In this document: positions 46,395 through 56,975 of the stretch, in pieces
Layout: every line of letters starts with the position of its first letter
How positions within the stretch are numbered: the first letter of the stretch is position 1
NCBI RefSeq assembly: GCF_040412425.1
Contig: NC_089756.1
Coordinates: 2,452,498 to 2,516,497, forward strand
Origin: Macrobrachium rosenbergii
Lineage: Eukaryota; Arthropoda; Malacostraca; Decapoda; Palaemonidae
Reading direction: 5' to 3'
DNA: 64,000 nucleotides
Made by a program: the position numbers and the translations under genes
Notes under the pieces: generated by a model
What the model was told of the DNA's origin: nothing
What the model saw: only the letters and a program-made list of their open reading frames with translations
Database searches by the model: none

Positions 46395-48066
46395 GTGGAA
46401 CTTCAGTCCCTGGGCCCAGAGCATAGTCTCCAAAGGACTGGGGTGGAGTTGGTGCAAGGGTCCTCCCCCCCAGTCAGGTTCCATCAATCACCGTCCAAGG
46501 CTCTGAAGGACTTTGTGAAAGATCTATTACAAAAGAGGGCAATAAAGAAAGAGAGACACTTGAAATTTCAAGGCAGACTGTTCAGTGTTCCAAAGAAAGT
46601 TACCAGTCAGCGGAGAGTAATTCTAGACTTGTCTCGTCTAAATTCTTACATTCAATGCGACAAGTTTCGAATGCTTACAATCTCGCAGGTTCGGACCCTA
46701 CTGCCCCGTGGAGCCGTAACCACCTCTATAGATCTTTCAGATGCTTACTATCACGTCCCGATTGCGAGAAGGTTCTCTCCTTATCTGGGGTTCAGACTGG
46801 GAAATCAAGCATACTCGTTCAGAGTCATGCCATTCGGTCTCAATATAGCCCCCAGAATCTTCACCAAACTGGCAGATACGATAGTTCAGCAACTCCGGTC
46901 TCAGGGGATCATGCTAGCCACATACCTGGACGATTGGATCGTTTGGGCATCCAACGCCAACGAATGCCGGAGAGCGACAGCCATAGTAATCGGCTTTCTG
47001 GAATCTCTAGGCTTTCAAATAAACAGGGAGAAATCCCACCTAGTACCGGAGAGTCGCTTTCAATGGTTAGGGATCCAGTGGCACCTGTGTTCACACAAAC
47101 TATCTCTTCCGCCGGCCAAACGGAGAGAAATAGCCAAGGCAACCAGGCAGTTCCTCAAGAACAAGAAAGCTTCCCGCCGCACCCCAAGAAAGAGTCTTAG
47201 GTTCTCTTCAGTTTGCTTCAGTGATGGATCTACTTGAAATCCAAACTGAAGGATATAAACAGGGTATGGCGGAGCGAGCCAATGTCAGGTTCAGAGACAA
47301 GGTGTCCCTGATTCCGCCAATTCTGAAAAAGAGACTCCGGCCTTGGACGACAGTCAAGAGCTTATCGAATTCAGTACCTCTTCAATTTCCCCCTCTGGCA
47401 GTAGTAATTCACACCGACGCTTCCCTAAGCGGGTGGGGAGGATACTCTCAACACAAGAAAGTACAGGGGACTTGGTCCACCATGTTCCGCCAGTTCCATA
47501 TCAATGTCCTGGAAGCTATGGCAGTCTTTCTAACCCTGAAGAAGCTGCGGCCAAACAATCTGATTCATATAAGACTGGTCTTGGACAGCGCAGTAGTGGT
47601 ACATTGTATAAACAGAGGAGGTTCCAAGTCGAGTCGTATCAACCAGGTTATGATAGCAATATTCTCCCTAGCAAACAAACACCGGTGGCATCTGTCTATT
47701 ACCCATCTTGCAGGGGTCCGGAATGTCATTGCAGATTCCCTATCCAGGACAACTCCGCTGGAGTCGGAATGGTCCTTAGACAAAACATCATTCAGATGGA
47801 TTTGCAGTCAAGTTCCGGGTCTCGAAGTAGATCTCTTTGCAACAGAATGCAACCACAAACTACCTTGTTATGTAGCTCCCAACCTGGACCCTCTAGCTCA
47901 CTCCACAGATGCAATGTCAATAGATTGGAACAAGTGGCAAAGGATCTATCTGTTTCCTCCAGTAAACCTGTTACTGAAAGTCCTTCACAAGCTCAGGACA
48001 TTCAAAGGTCAGATAGCCCTAGTGGCTCCCCAACTGGCAAGAGCAACTGGTTTCCACTTCTTCTAG
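46395..48066 (+). pseudogene. C1 reverse transcriptase-RNase H, single frameshift
   Basis: Frame 3 (46395-47180) holds the RT: 'RVILDLSRLNSYI', motif A 'TTSIDLSDAYYHVPIARRFS', motif B 'VMPFGLNIAPRIF', catalytic 'LATYLDDWIVWAS', then 'RFQWLGIQW'. A one-base shift in the CACCCCAAG run near 47180 moves the reading to frame 1. There RNase H follows ('VVIHTDASLSGWGGYS', 'INVLEAMAVFLTL', 'LVLDSAVVVHCINRGG', 'IADSLSR') with the DIRS extension 'VDLFATECNHKLPCY'. All catalytic acids are present. Apart from the one frameshift it would be a complete polymerase. Confidence 0.92.
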
Positions 48067-48075
48067 AGCTGAAGC

Positions 48076-49144
48076 TTGGTGCTTGCAAATTCCCAACCCA
48101 AAACTGATGCAAATAGTACAAACTCAGACTGTGTCAGCTTCCTCAAGAATTCAGAATGCCCTAGCTTTGTGGATTTCATGAAGTTTGCAGCTCAGAAAGA
48201 TGCTAATATTGATCCTATTAACACTTTGTTCCTAGAATCAGACAAAAGGGAATCCACTCTCAGACAATATGACTCAGCAGTTAAGAAATTAGCACTCTTC
48301 CTAAAAGAATCTGAAGCAACTGTAATGACCACAAATTTAGCAATTTCATTTTTTAGGTCATTATTTGAGAAAGGTCTTGCATCAAGTACTATTACTACAG
48401 CCAAATCAGCTTTGAAAAAGATATTTTTACACGGGTTTAAAATTAACTTCAATGGATTCTTTTTTTTCGTCAATCCCTAAAGCCTGTGCTCGTTTAAGAC
48501 CAATAACCCGCCCACATACGGTTTCCTGGTTCTTAAATGATGTCCTTAAATTAGCTTCAGAAATGGATAATCAAAATTGTTCTTTCATAAATTTATTGAG
48601 GAAGACCTTATTTTTAATTAGTTTAGCTTCAGGTGCTAGAATTTCCGAGCTGTCTGCCCTGTCTAGAGAACCCAATCATATTGATTTCCTTCCATCAGGG
48701 GAAGTGTTGTTAGCTCCTCACCCTAAGTTTCTAGCTAAGAATGAAGATCCTCGAGATAGGTGGTCTCCCTGGAAGGTCATCCCCCTCCCACAAGACCTGT
48801 CTTTATGCCCAGTCTTTACTTTAAAGGCCTATTTAGACAGGACCTCACAGATAACCGGGGCCTCTGTTTGTAAGGGAAGGGGAGGAACTATTTCTATGAA
48901 AGCCATCAGACAGCAGATCTTGTATTTTATTAAACAAGCAAACCCAGACTCAGTTCCAAAAGTACATGACATTAGGGCGGTGGCCACCTCCACTAATTAT
49001 TTTCATTATATGAATTTTGAGGATCTTACAAAATATACAGGGTGGAAGTCTCCCGTAGTTTTCAAACGCCACTATTTGAAATCCCTAGAAGCTCTGAAGT
49101 TCACCACAGTGGCGGCAGGAAACATTGTTCCTCCCTCTGTTTAA
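48076..49144 (+). pseudogene. C1 tyrosine recombinase, one homopolymer frameshift
   Basis: Frame 1 (48076-48450) is the SAM-like core-binding domain ('STLRQYDSAVKKLALFLKES', 'SSTITTAKSALKKIFLHG'). Frame 2 (48452-49144) is the catalytic domain: 'LASGARISELSALSR' (Arg I), 'VHDIRAVATSTNYF' (H-x-x-R), 'KYTGWKSPVVFKRHYLKS' (Trp and nucleophile Tyr). All active-site residues are present. The two halves meet at a run of eight T's near 48460; losing or gaining a base there would join them, so a sequencing slip cannot be excluded. The enzyme would integrate the circular DNA intermediate without target duplication. Confidence 0.93.
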
Positions 49145-49488
49145 TTCCTTTTCTTGTACTCAGTCACTTTCCTCCCTCCTACCTGCCTCATTTATTCCCT
49201 TTCGATCACCTCCAGGTCAGGCATACTTCACAGCCTGTCTCCTGACCATGTTATAGTGTTGTATTGTCTCCTATGTTTACATTTAAATACGTTTTTGTGT
49301 TCTTTTGTCTTGTGGAACATAGTTCCCCCACATTAATCCTATGTATATATTTAAGTACCTATATAATATATTTAAGTACCTATATTTTTGCTACTTGGAT
49401 AATTAAAACTCCTGTGGAATGATAGTTTTATTTCTTTCCTCTACAAATTTCTTTTGTTATTTCAGGATGGTATTTTGTTTCTCTGTTA

Positions 49489-49581
49489 TTATTTCACCGG
49501 CTGACACAGGTCGGATAACCCAGAAAAAGGATTTTGACAAAGGAAAAATCTATTTCTGGGGAGAGACCTGTGTCACCCGGT
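49489..49581. repeat. C1 internal complementary region
   Basis: 49489-49522 is the reverse complement of the left outer end (41668-41702). 49523-49581 is the reverse complement of the right outer end (about 49906-49965). Together they equal the complement of the right-end/left-end junction. In DIRS-1 this region is proposed to template circle closure during replication. Confidence 0.93.
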
Positions 49582-49645
49582 GACCCACCTCTGATTCTTT
49601 TTCTCCCCCTTGATAAAATACCATTCCAGGATGGGGGTGCTAACA

Positions 49646-49965
49646 TGGAATGTAGGTGGCGCTGGTTTTGTTTACAGTCCGCGAGCCCGGTGCGGGGTTT
49701 GTATCGGCACCTCACTTGGTGGGACTTTTGACATTGGGAATGTTTACAGGGCGGAGGCCTGTGATTGTGACAATCTCACCCTTTCTCATACACGACTCCA
49801 TTTCATGGAGCTCGCACGGGCGGTAGTAACTCCAGCTTGGCATTTAGCTTTTCTCTGGTATATTTAGCAATAGATTTACCTAGAAATAAGTGCTGAATGG
49901 TTATTTCACCGGGTGACACAGGTCTCTCCCCAGAAATAGATTTTTCCTTTGTCAAAATCCTTTTT
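49646..49965. repeat. C1 right inverted terminal repeat
   Basis: The reverse complement of 41690-41955, plus a right-specific outer extension of about 57 bp (GGGTGACACAGGTCTCTCCC to the T-run at 49961). The exact last base is ambiguous within the T's. Confidence 0.92.
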
Positions 49966-50215
49966 TTAAATAAAGTTTTATATATACTTACCAAGTAATT
50001 ATGAAATGGAAGCCCACCCTCCTCACCTCGCATGGACATAATGGCAAAAACAAATTGAAGCTCTTTGCTCAGTTGTTCATCTTCTTCCCCGAAAGTGGGT
50101 GGGGATAGTCACCTACACCAAAACAAAAGAATCGCTACCGCCAGTTGCAAATTTTAGCTGCCGATACTAGAAATTGTTAGCTATGTAATAGCTCAGTAAG
50201 TATATATAAAACTTT
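49966..50215 (-). mobile_element. A4 distal piece: family A 3' terminal repeat
   Basis: Continues A4 after C1, matching A3 32440-32690: ACTTACCAAGTAATTATGAA, CCTCGCATGGACATAATGGC, CTTTGCTCAGTTGTTC and GGGTGGGGATAGTCACCTAC all have counterparts, ending at GTAAGTATATATAAAACTTT. Confidence 0.82.
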
Positions 50216-50619
50216 AAAAATATGTAATTTTTTTAATCTTTGGACATTGAATGTTTGTAAAGTAGCCTTGCTGTGTGTTATATTATGTATTTAAAACCTA
50301 GTTGGCTGTTTGTTCACAGAATTTTTATTTGTTCGGACACGATATACAAACTGTTTGTCCTTTACATTAGGAATTACTTTCAGGCGTAGGCTGGAAATGG
50401 CTGTTAAACTCTTGAGCAAGGTGGTTAGGCAGTAACTACCGGCAGGTAGGCGGGAATACCTGCCTGCCTGGATGTAAACATTCCAGTTTCCTTTCGGCCG
50501 TCATGCGTTGCTGACGTGTTTTCGTTCTCTCTGCCTGACTGTTATTAAGCTCTTATTATCCCGGTGGGATCTTTCTGTATTTTTATTTATATATACGTGT
50601 GTTTGATATTTATTAATAC

Positions 50620-53330
50620 AAACCCATGACTTGTAATAACGTTGCATAAGCCGTCATCCCCTCCGCTGTGTCTTGGGTTTGATGGGCAAGGGCGTTTTTG
50701 GAGAAGCGTAACCGAGTGATAATGCTTCTCTTCCAGCAGCCCTTTATGTAAATACTGATGGCGCCCCTGTACATTCGGAGATATAGTTTGGGACGTAATA
50801 TCTTCACTCCCCTACATTGATCGGGACGTAAGAGTTCATTCCCTTCTTGGGCTTCCGCCCTCCGTGTATAAAGGGCATCACTAATTCCTTCCTACTTATG
50901 CTGAGTGTTGCTCGCCACCTGTGCTTGGAGAACTGGGGGCCGGGTGACAGGTTGCGGCCATCGTCGGTGAGTTCGGCTTCCACAGCGCCCTTGGTGGCCT
51001 CCCCTCCGACCTTTTTTCTCTTCTCGTAGGTTTGTCCTTCCCCTCTTTGGTAGATCTCTCTCCTTGGCCCTCTTCACTCGCTCGTCGGGCGAAGACCAGG
51101 GGCAGGGAGCGATCAGGCGACCTCTTCTAGAGTACCTTCTCCCGCTGCGTAGGGCAGTTCCCCTTGTAGTGAGAGGAGTCTCCCTCTACTAATCATCTTT
51201 GCTTTTCATTCATGTTGACAGTGAGCATCGCAGACACAGCAGTAGTTGGCTGGATATATCAAAGGATATCTCGCATGAAGCAGTCCCGACATTCATTCAG
51301 TGTTGCTTCGGGATCAACCACAATACCTGGTTAGATGACATATTTCCACGTCGGGATCGTTCTGACTCTGTTCCCGCTGATGTGGATCGATCGCCGTCAT
51401 TGCTGGTCTTCATGTATGCTGTTGCACTGCCTCCGGCGTACCTATGGTCCATCTACTCCTGCTGTTCCCTGTGTTATGCTCCTGTCAACTCGACGAGTTT
51501 CTGGGCTGCTCTTCCTGGTCTCCTGCCGTAGCCACCCTGATCGTTCCTGTTGCTGCTGGTGACTTTCATGTGACATTTCTGTCCATTGCAGTAGCTCCTG
51601 CCTTCCGAACCGCTAACGTAGCTCCTGCATCGGCTGTCCTGATCGTGCCTGCTACTTCTCCTAGTGGTCATGCCCGGGGCCGCTTCCGTTGTGTTCCTGC
51701 CAGCTGCCCTGGAGGTTACGATGTCTGCCATCTTGTAAAAGATGTCAGCATGAAGGGGAAGGAAGTCGCCTTGTGGAAGTGACGTTCCTGGCTGTTGCAA
51801 TAGCTCCTGCCCTCCAAACCTGTGCCGTAGCTCCTGCATCGGCTGTCCTGATCATGCCTGCCGCTTCTGCTGGCTGTCGTGCCTGGGGCCACTTCCGTTG
51901 TGTTCCTGCCAGCTGCCCCGGAGGTTACGATGTCTGCCATCCTGTAGAAGATGTCGGCATGAAGATGAAGGAAGTCACCCTATTGAAGTGATGTTCCTGG
52001 CCATTGCAGTAGCTCCTGCCTTCTGAACTGCTGCCGTAGCTCCTGCATCGGCTGTCCTGATCATGCCTGCGGCTTCTCCTGGTGGTGGTGTCCTGTGCCA
52101 CGTCCGTTGTGTTCCTGCCGGACTACCCTGGAGGTTATGATGTTTCGTGTCCACCATCCTGTAGATGTCAGAGTGGAGGTGAAGGAAGCTGCCCTGTGGA
52201 AGTAGCTGCCGTCTTCTTCATCTTATCTTCGATTTCATCTTCTGCTGCGTCTTCCCTTCCTCTCCCGAGGTCCAAGGGGGTCCCGAGAATTGGACAGACC
52301 TCCGTTGGCCGAAGGAGAGGAATGCTGCTTCTTCCCCTTGATGCCCTTGGACGTCTAGGGACTGTCTCCTTCCGAGGTGGCAGTGGGTTTCTCGTTGGCT
52401 CTTCCCGACCTTTGGGTTAGGTAACCAATTCACATAGCCGTGGGTTTTGTGTTTAGGAAGCCGCGGGCACACAGACCTCGGTTTGCGATCCCGTTCCCAG
52501 CCCTGGAGGTTCCGCCTGTAAGATGGGGGCTGCTTCGGGCGCTCGTTCGTGAGCCTCTCTAAGTGCTCGAGATTCTATGGAATATTGAGTATCCCGATCT
52601 GGTCTGGAGAGATTTTCCTGGGCCCAGTTCAGTAGCAGTGTGAGAGAAAGGGCCGAGAAACCCAGGTGTCTCGGCTCCTCTTCCTGCCTGCACCGCAAGC
52701 GCTCCCCGAGTGCTTGCCAGTGCTCAGTCGGGTTCCCAGCCTGGTGTCTTGATCCTGTCGGTTCGAACATCAGAAGAAGCAGGGAAGAGATTCCCTTCGG
52801 GAGTCCTGCGGGTCTTCTAAGGGACTGACTCTCTTCCAGGAGACAAGTTTCTCTCATTGGCTCTTCCCGCCCTTGGGCGGGGACCGATTCGCATTCTCCT
52901 GTCGTGATCGCTGCGGTCCTGGCTTCCGAGAGCGTTCTCAGCCTGATGAATTTTTTTCTTCAAAGGAGTTAATTCAGGTTGAGACACCAAGCTTTCCCCC
53001 CCCAGCTTTGACAGAATATGAATTCTTCTTGCCTTGGAGGGTCTTGCCGACTGCAGTTTTGTGGGCAATTTTGGTGCTAAGAAGAAGGACTTTGTCCCAA
53101 TTCAGATCTCCGGTTTCGTAAGTCCCGAGTTGGCTTGACCCTTAGGAACGAACCTTTACTTGGTTCTGCCTTTCTCTTTCAGAGATTTGCCAGATACCTC
53201 GGTAATCAAAGTTCGTACCAGGGCACCGACTTGTCCTTTGGACAATGGCCAAGAACTTTGGGTTTTAGTCATCTCAACTCGACCTTGAGTTCAAGCCAGC
53301 CCCCCTCAACTCCTTAGCTAAGAAGTCCTA
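50620..53330 (+). pseudogene. Family B gag-like region of B3
   Basis: Colinear with B1 12480-15200 (AACGTTGCATAAGCCGTCATC, CCAGCTGCCCTGG and similar tracts). Two direct repeats of a ~200-240-bp unit occur at about 51570-52060, carrying GTAGCTCCTGCATCGGCTGTCCTGATC three times (near 51617, 51827 and 52037). No open frame of believable gag size survives. Confidence 0.55.
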
Positions 53331-53689
53331 GGCTTCAGACGAAGATCGCAACTGCTGATACTTATTGAGTCTCTGGAACTGGCGGCAAGATGGCTGAGAC
53401 CTGGGAATGGATTCCTTCAGGAGAAGTATCTATTTCCCTTAGATCTTGGCAATTATTTCCATTGAACTTCCATTCTGCCCCCCTCTCCCATGCTCCTGAT
53501 TCGGGAAATGCCAGCCCGGCTAGAGCTAATTGGCTCGGTACCCTGTCATCTTGCAGAAGCTTCCCCATGATGGAGAATGGAAGTCTGCTTCCATTCCTCT
53601 GTCCTTCTTTCCTTTTCGATGTATGAGGAAAGAGTTAGGCTAATGCTTGATTGAAGGAACCTTCGAATATGCTTGCATATTCCCCTCAC

Positions 53690-54020
53690 ATCTTGTGTCT
53701 ACTTATGGATTCACAGATTGAGGAATAGGCGCACACTGGTAAGGCCTTGTCTTGAATTTGTGTGACCGAGACGATTAGTACCTTCTCATCGCCGTCCTGG
53801 GCTCAAGGCAGCCTTTTGGCTGTCCGAGAATTCAGGATTGGTTTTGCGGCACTCACTGGTTTCGTTGAACAACAAAACCACAGTAGTGGCATTTGTCAAC
53901 AAACAAGAGGCAATCGTTTTTTCCTCCTGTTTCATCTCGACATTTGTAGGTACTTGAGTGTTGTTCTGCTGCACACTCGACAGCTCAGTTAACCAGATGC
54001 ATTCCTGGTGGGGATGTATT
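53690..54020 (+). pseudogene. RNase H remnant of B3
   Basis: Aligns with B1 16040-16400: CTTATGGATTCACAGATTGAGGAATAGGCGC, CAAAACCACAGTAGTGGCATTTGTCAACAAACAAGAGGC and the following tract. The Asn-Lys-Gln segment of the domain ('FVNKQE') is the clearest coding remnant. No frame. Confidence 0.6.
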
Positions 54021-54729
54021 GGTAGGCAAACCTGGTTTCGGGTTTTAGTGATCAGGATGGAACATGCTGCTCACTCTATCTTCACGAAGATTCATGCAGA
54101 GACTGCTCGACTAAGAAATCCCTACCGTCCTTCTGTTGCCTCCCTGCACACAAGTCGGTAGTTTTTTCTCGCTCCTTCATACCAGACCAGGGCCCGCTCC
54201 GGTGAGGCATGCTGTCTTTTTGGTGAAAACTCGATATCGACGTTTTTTCCCTCCGTATTTGTTTCGCTAGGGGTTCACAAACATTGCTCACCCCGAGCTA
54301 CAGACAAATACTTGAAGACTTCACCTTCATCCGACCTGATTGCCAAGGCATCGAGAAGAATTCCGCTTGACCCAACCTCCTGTAGCAGCTACACAAGAAG
54401 CAGTTCTTGAGGCAGTACATCCCTGTGTGTTCAGGACTGGGAGACTTTCCAGCTTTCCTTGCAACAGCTTTCCTTGCAAGCACAGGCTTTCTTGCCAAGC
54501 GGCAACGGATATAGGTGGATATCCCTTGAAGTCCTCTGCAACACTGTCCCAGGGACTGGATCCGTCTTCGCTGGTGGTGTCGTTGTTGGAACTTCTTCTC
54601 AGGTCAGAGTCGCTCATCAAGTCTGGACTTCCTCGTGTTCTCCGCCAAGGGTTGCTTCTCTCCATTTCATTTGTGAAGAACGTAGGCCCTTGCGACCTAG
54701 TCTTCTATCTGAAGTAGCCTTCATCTCCT

Positions 54730-55420
54730 CAGTTGAGAGTTAGGTACAGACGAGAAGCTTCTTCAGTCATATTGTCCCAGGAAACTGTTCCCTGGGTGGC
54801 ATTTGACTCTTGTTTGGGGTTCCTGTCCGGGCTCTGCATGCGCCTTACGAGAGTCGTCGGATAGAGATATGCCCTTTTAGGACCATCTCTTATCTTACCC
54901 TGGCCTTGGCGTAGAAGATGGAAGAACAGGGATGGGGATCATACCTTGACTCTTTCTCGGATGTCGTAGGTGGACTCCGAATCCATTGGCATCTACTGTT
55001 GGGTTCGAGTCCTTCTTGATCCCCTCCTCCTTGGACTTTGTGTCGATGATCCAGATCATTCGTTACTTTGTCCTGTTAGGGAGCTGTGGTACTTTCCGAA
55101 AGGCTCGACATTCCTAACCTGGATGTCGTCAACGGTTTTGCTAGTACTGTTTCTCCCAAGGAAGAAGTGTCTAAGGACACATCTTCCTCCTGACTTTGTG
55201 AAGCGATCAAAGGAGGTATTTGGCAGCTGACGACAACGATACCGGTACCTTCCACCCGAGAGCTCACAAAGTCGATGGCTTGGTCCATCCCTCGCATTCT
55301 GGAAGTTTCTGTCAGTCTGGAAGCAAGACATGGTCTCTCAGACCACACTCTTGTCTTCTTCCTTCGGTCTTGCCCACAGGCCCTTGGAACCCTTTTTCCT
55401 TGGCTGTGTGGTGGCTGCTC
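54730..55420 (+). pseudogene. Tyrosine-recombinase remnant of B3
   Basis: Aligns with B1 17740-18140, including CTCACAAAGTCGATGGC near 55262 (eroded H-x-x-R region) and the GCCCACAGGCCCTTGGAACC tract. Frames are fully disrupted. Confidence 0.55.
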
Positions 55421-56381
55421 AACAAGTTGTGTTGTCTTACCCGGCTCCTTCAAGAGGACGAGTACCATCTCGCGTAAGATGTTGGTTCTGGAAGTGAGAA
55501 GGATTCCGAGTGACTGGCCTCTCTTCCTCCTCCTTCCCCGTCCTCCAACTTCTCCTTGGGAATGAGAATAGGACTCGAACCAATAGCTGCTGGAACTGGC
55601 ACTGATGCGGTAAGACTACACATCAAGCACCTGTTCTATGTTTCTTATAGAATCATAGAAGCAATTCCGCTCCTTCCTCTAGCAAGGGGCGGAAGGAGAG
55701 ACTGGCAATAAGGGAACCCTATCTCTGCTTTCCCTTACTGCCTCCGACTCTAGATCCTTCCAGCCTATTTCGTAGGAGTTACGTTTCCTCACTCATGCGA
55801 AAGGGTCCAGTATCTGACGTTTGATCTTGCAGTTCCTACACTCCAATCAATATGTCAGAGGCATCGGTACTCCTCCTCGCTCTTTTGACCAGGAGGAGTA
55901 GCCCAGGTGTGCAGAACTCCAGTCAGTTCAGGAGACTCACTCAGATTCCTCCCTCCAACCAGTGAGTCTTCCTAATGTAAAAGACTGACGGTTTGTATAT
56001 CATGTCGAACAAATCACAATTTTTAAAAGTAAATTGTATTTTTCCTAACTATACAAACCTAAGGTCCTTTACATTGCATACTATGCCCACCTCATGCCAC
56101 CCCTCAATCTGAACCTGGACCGAAAGGCAAACTGGAATGTTTACATACGGGCAGGCGGGTATTCCCGCCTACCTGGCGGTAGTTACTGCCTAACCACCTT
56201 GCTCAAGAGTTTAACTGCCGTTTCCAGCCTGTGCCTGAAAGTAATTCCTAATGTAAAGGACCTTAGGTTTGTATAGTTAGGAAAAATACAACTTACTTTT
56301 AATAAGTGTGATTTTTTTATTTTAGAGTTGGTTTACCATTTATTAGGTTCCATGATTGGATAATGTTTATTGTATTCTCAG

Positions 56382-56567
56382 GAGGGAGCCAAGGAAACAG
56401 CATGCAGATACGACTGGCATCAAACAGGATCTCACGTGTGTGTTTCTATCTACGCAAAATTGAGCGACAGTGCAAATTCATTTGTCGATGCCAATCCAAT
56501 ACGCTTAAACGCTAACATAATATTTGGAGATGCACAAATTTTTAAGCTGGATATAGAATTAACTGGG
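56382..56567 (+). CDS. CHORDC1: CS-domain exon of the CHORD/CS HSP90 co-chaperone
   Basis: An internal exon of 62 codons, phase 0 at both ends, with acceptor TGTATTCTCAG before 56382 and donor GTAAGT from 56568. It starts 'EGAKETACRYDWHQTG', the junction motif typical of this family right after the second CHORD, and continues with the first strands of a p23-like CS domain ('VCVSIYAKLSDSANSFVDAN', 'ANIIFGDAQIFKLDIELTG'). The rest of the CS domain must lie in exons beyond this window, since no match was seen to 64000. It joins in frame to the exon at 19572-19742 across a ~36.6-kb intron. The CS domain binds HSP90-type partners. Frame and splice sites are intact. Confidence 0.92.
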
Positions 56568-56975
56568 GTAAGTAGATATTCAGTTAAACTTTGTCCATGA
56601 TTGTACTTGAACCAGATAATTATTATTGATGCTTTGAAACTACTGTACGCTACTGTATTGTGGTTGTTACATCAAAGTGACAGAAGTCAAGAAATGTATC
56701 TTTGTTCCTACACAATATACAAACCCTCAGTCTTTTTTGTAAGGAAATTACTTTCAGTGAAGCTGGAACGACTGTTAAGCTTTTAAACAAGGTGGTTAGA
56801 TGGTTAACTACCGTCCGGATGCAAACATTCCCATCCGCTTTCTGCCGTTGTGCTATGTAGATGTGTGTGCTTGCTCTCTGCCCTGATCGCCGTTTTGCTC
56901 TTTTCCCCAGTGGGATCTTTCTTTTTTCTTTTGCTTTGCTTTGCTATGTATGAGCTTGTGTGTTTGATTTGACCT

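Larger units (their letters stand above)
41668..49965 (+). mobile_element. DIRS family C element C1, ~8.3 kb, near complete
   Basis: Both ends are defined. The left inverted terminal repeat (41668-41955) and right repeat (49646-49965) are complementary. An internal complementary region at 49489-49581 is the complement of the joined right and left outer ends, which is the DIRS architecture. Between them lie gag (44022-46352, with apparent introns), RT-RNase H (46395-48066) and tyrosine recombinase (48076-49144). It is inserted in the internal complementary region of A4: GACATTT precedes it and AAATAAAG follows, and intact A3 reads GACATTTTTATAATAAAATAAAG there. There is no target duplication beyond shared T's, as expected for YR integration. 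Only a few frameshifts break it, so it is the youngest element here. Confidence 0.93.
50318..56310 (+). mobile_element. DIRS family B copy B3, decayed and lacking the RT core
   Basis: Left inverted terminal repeat (50318-50545: CAAGGTGGTTAGGCAGTAAC, GCCTGGATGTAAACATTCC) and right repeat (56060-56310) are complementary. An internal complementary region lies at about 55998-56050. Between them: gag-like remnant (50620-53330), a short start-of-RT segment (53390-53560), RNase H remnant (53690-54020), recombinase remnant (54730-55420) and the 3' region. The RT palm is deleted at the same place as in B1. It ends about 70 bp before the CS exon acceptor. Confidence 0.82.

Noticed and set aside
19572..56567. 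CHORDC1 exons as a processed pseudogene
   Set aside because: Both exons have consensus splice sites, open frames and intron flanks. A retrocopy would be intronless.
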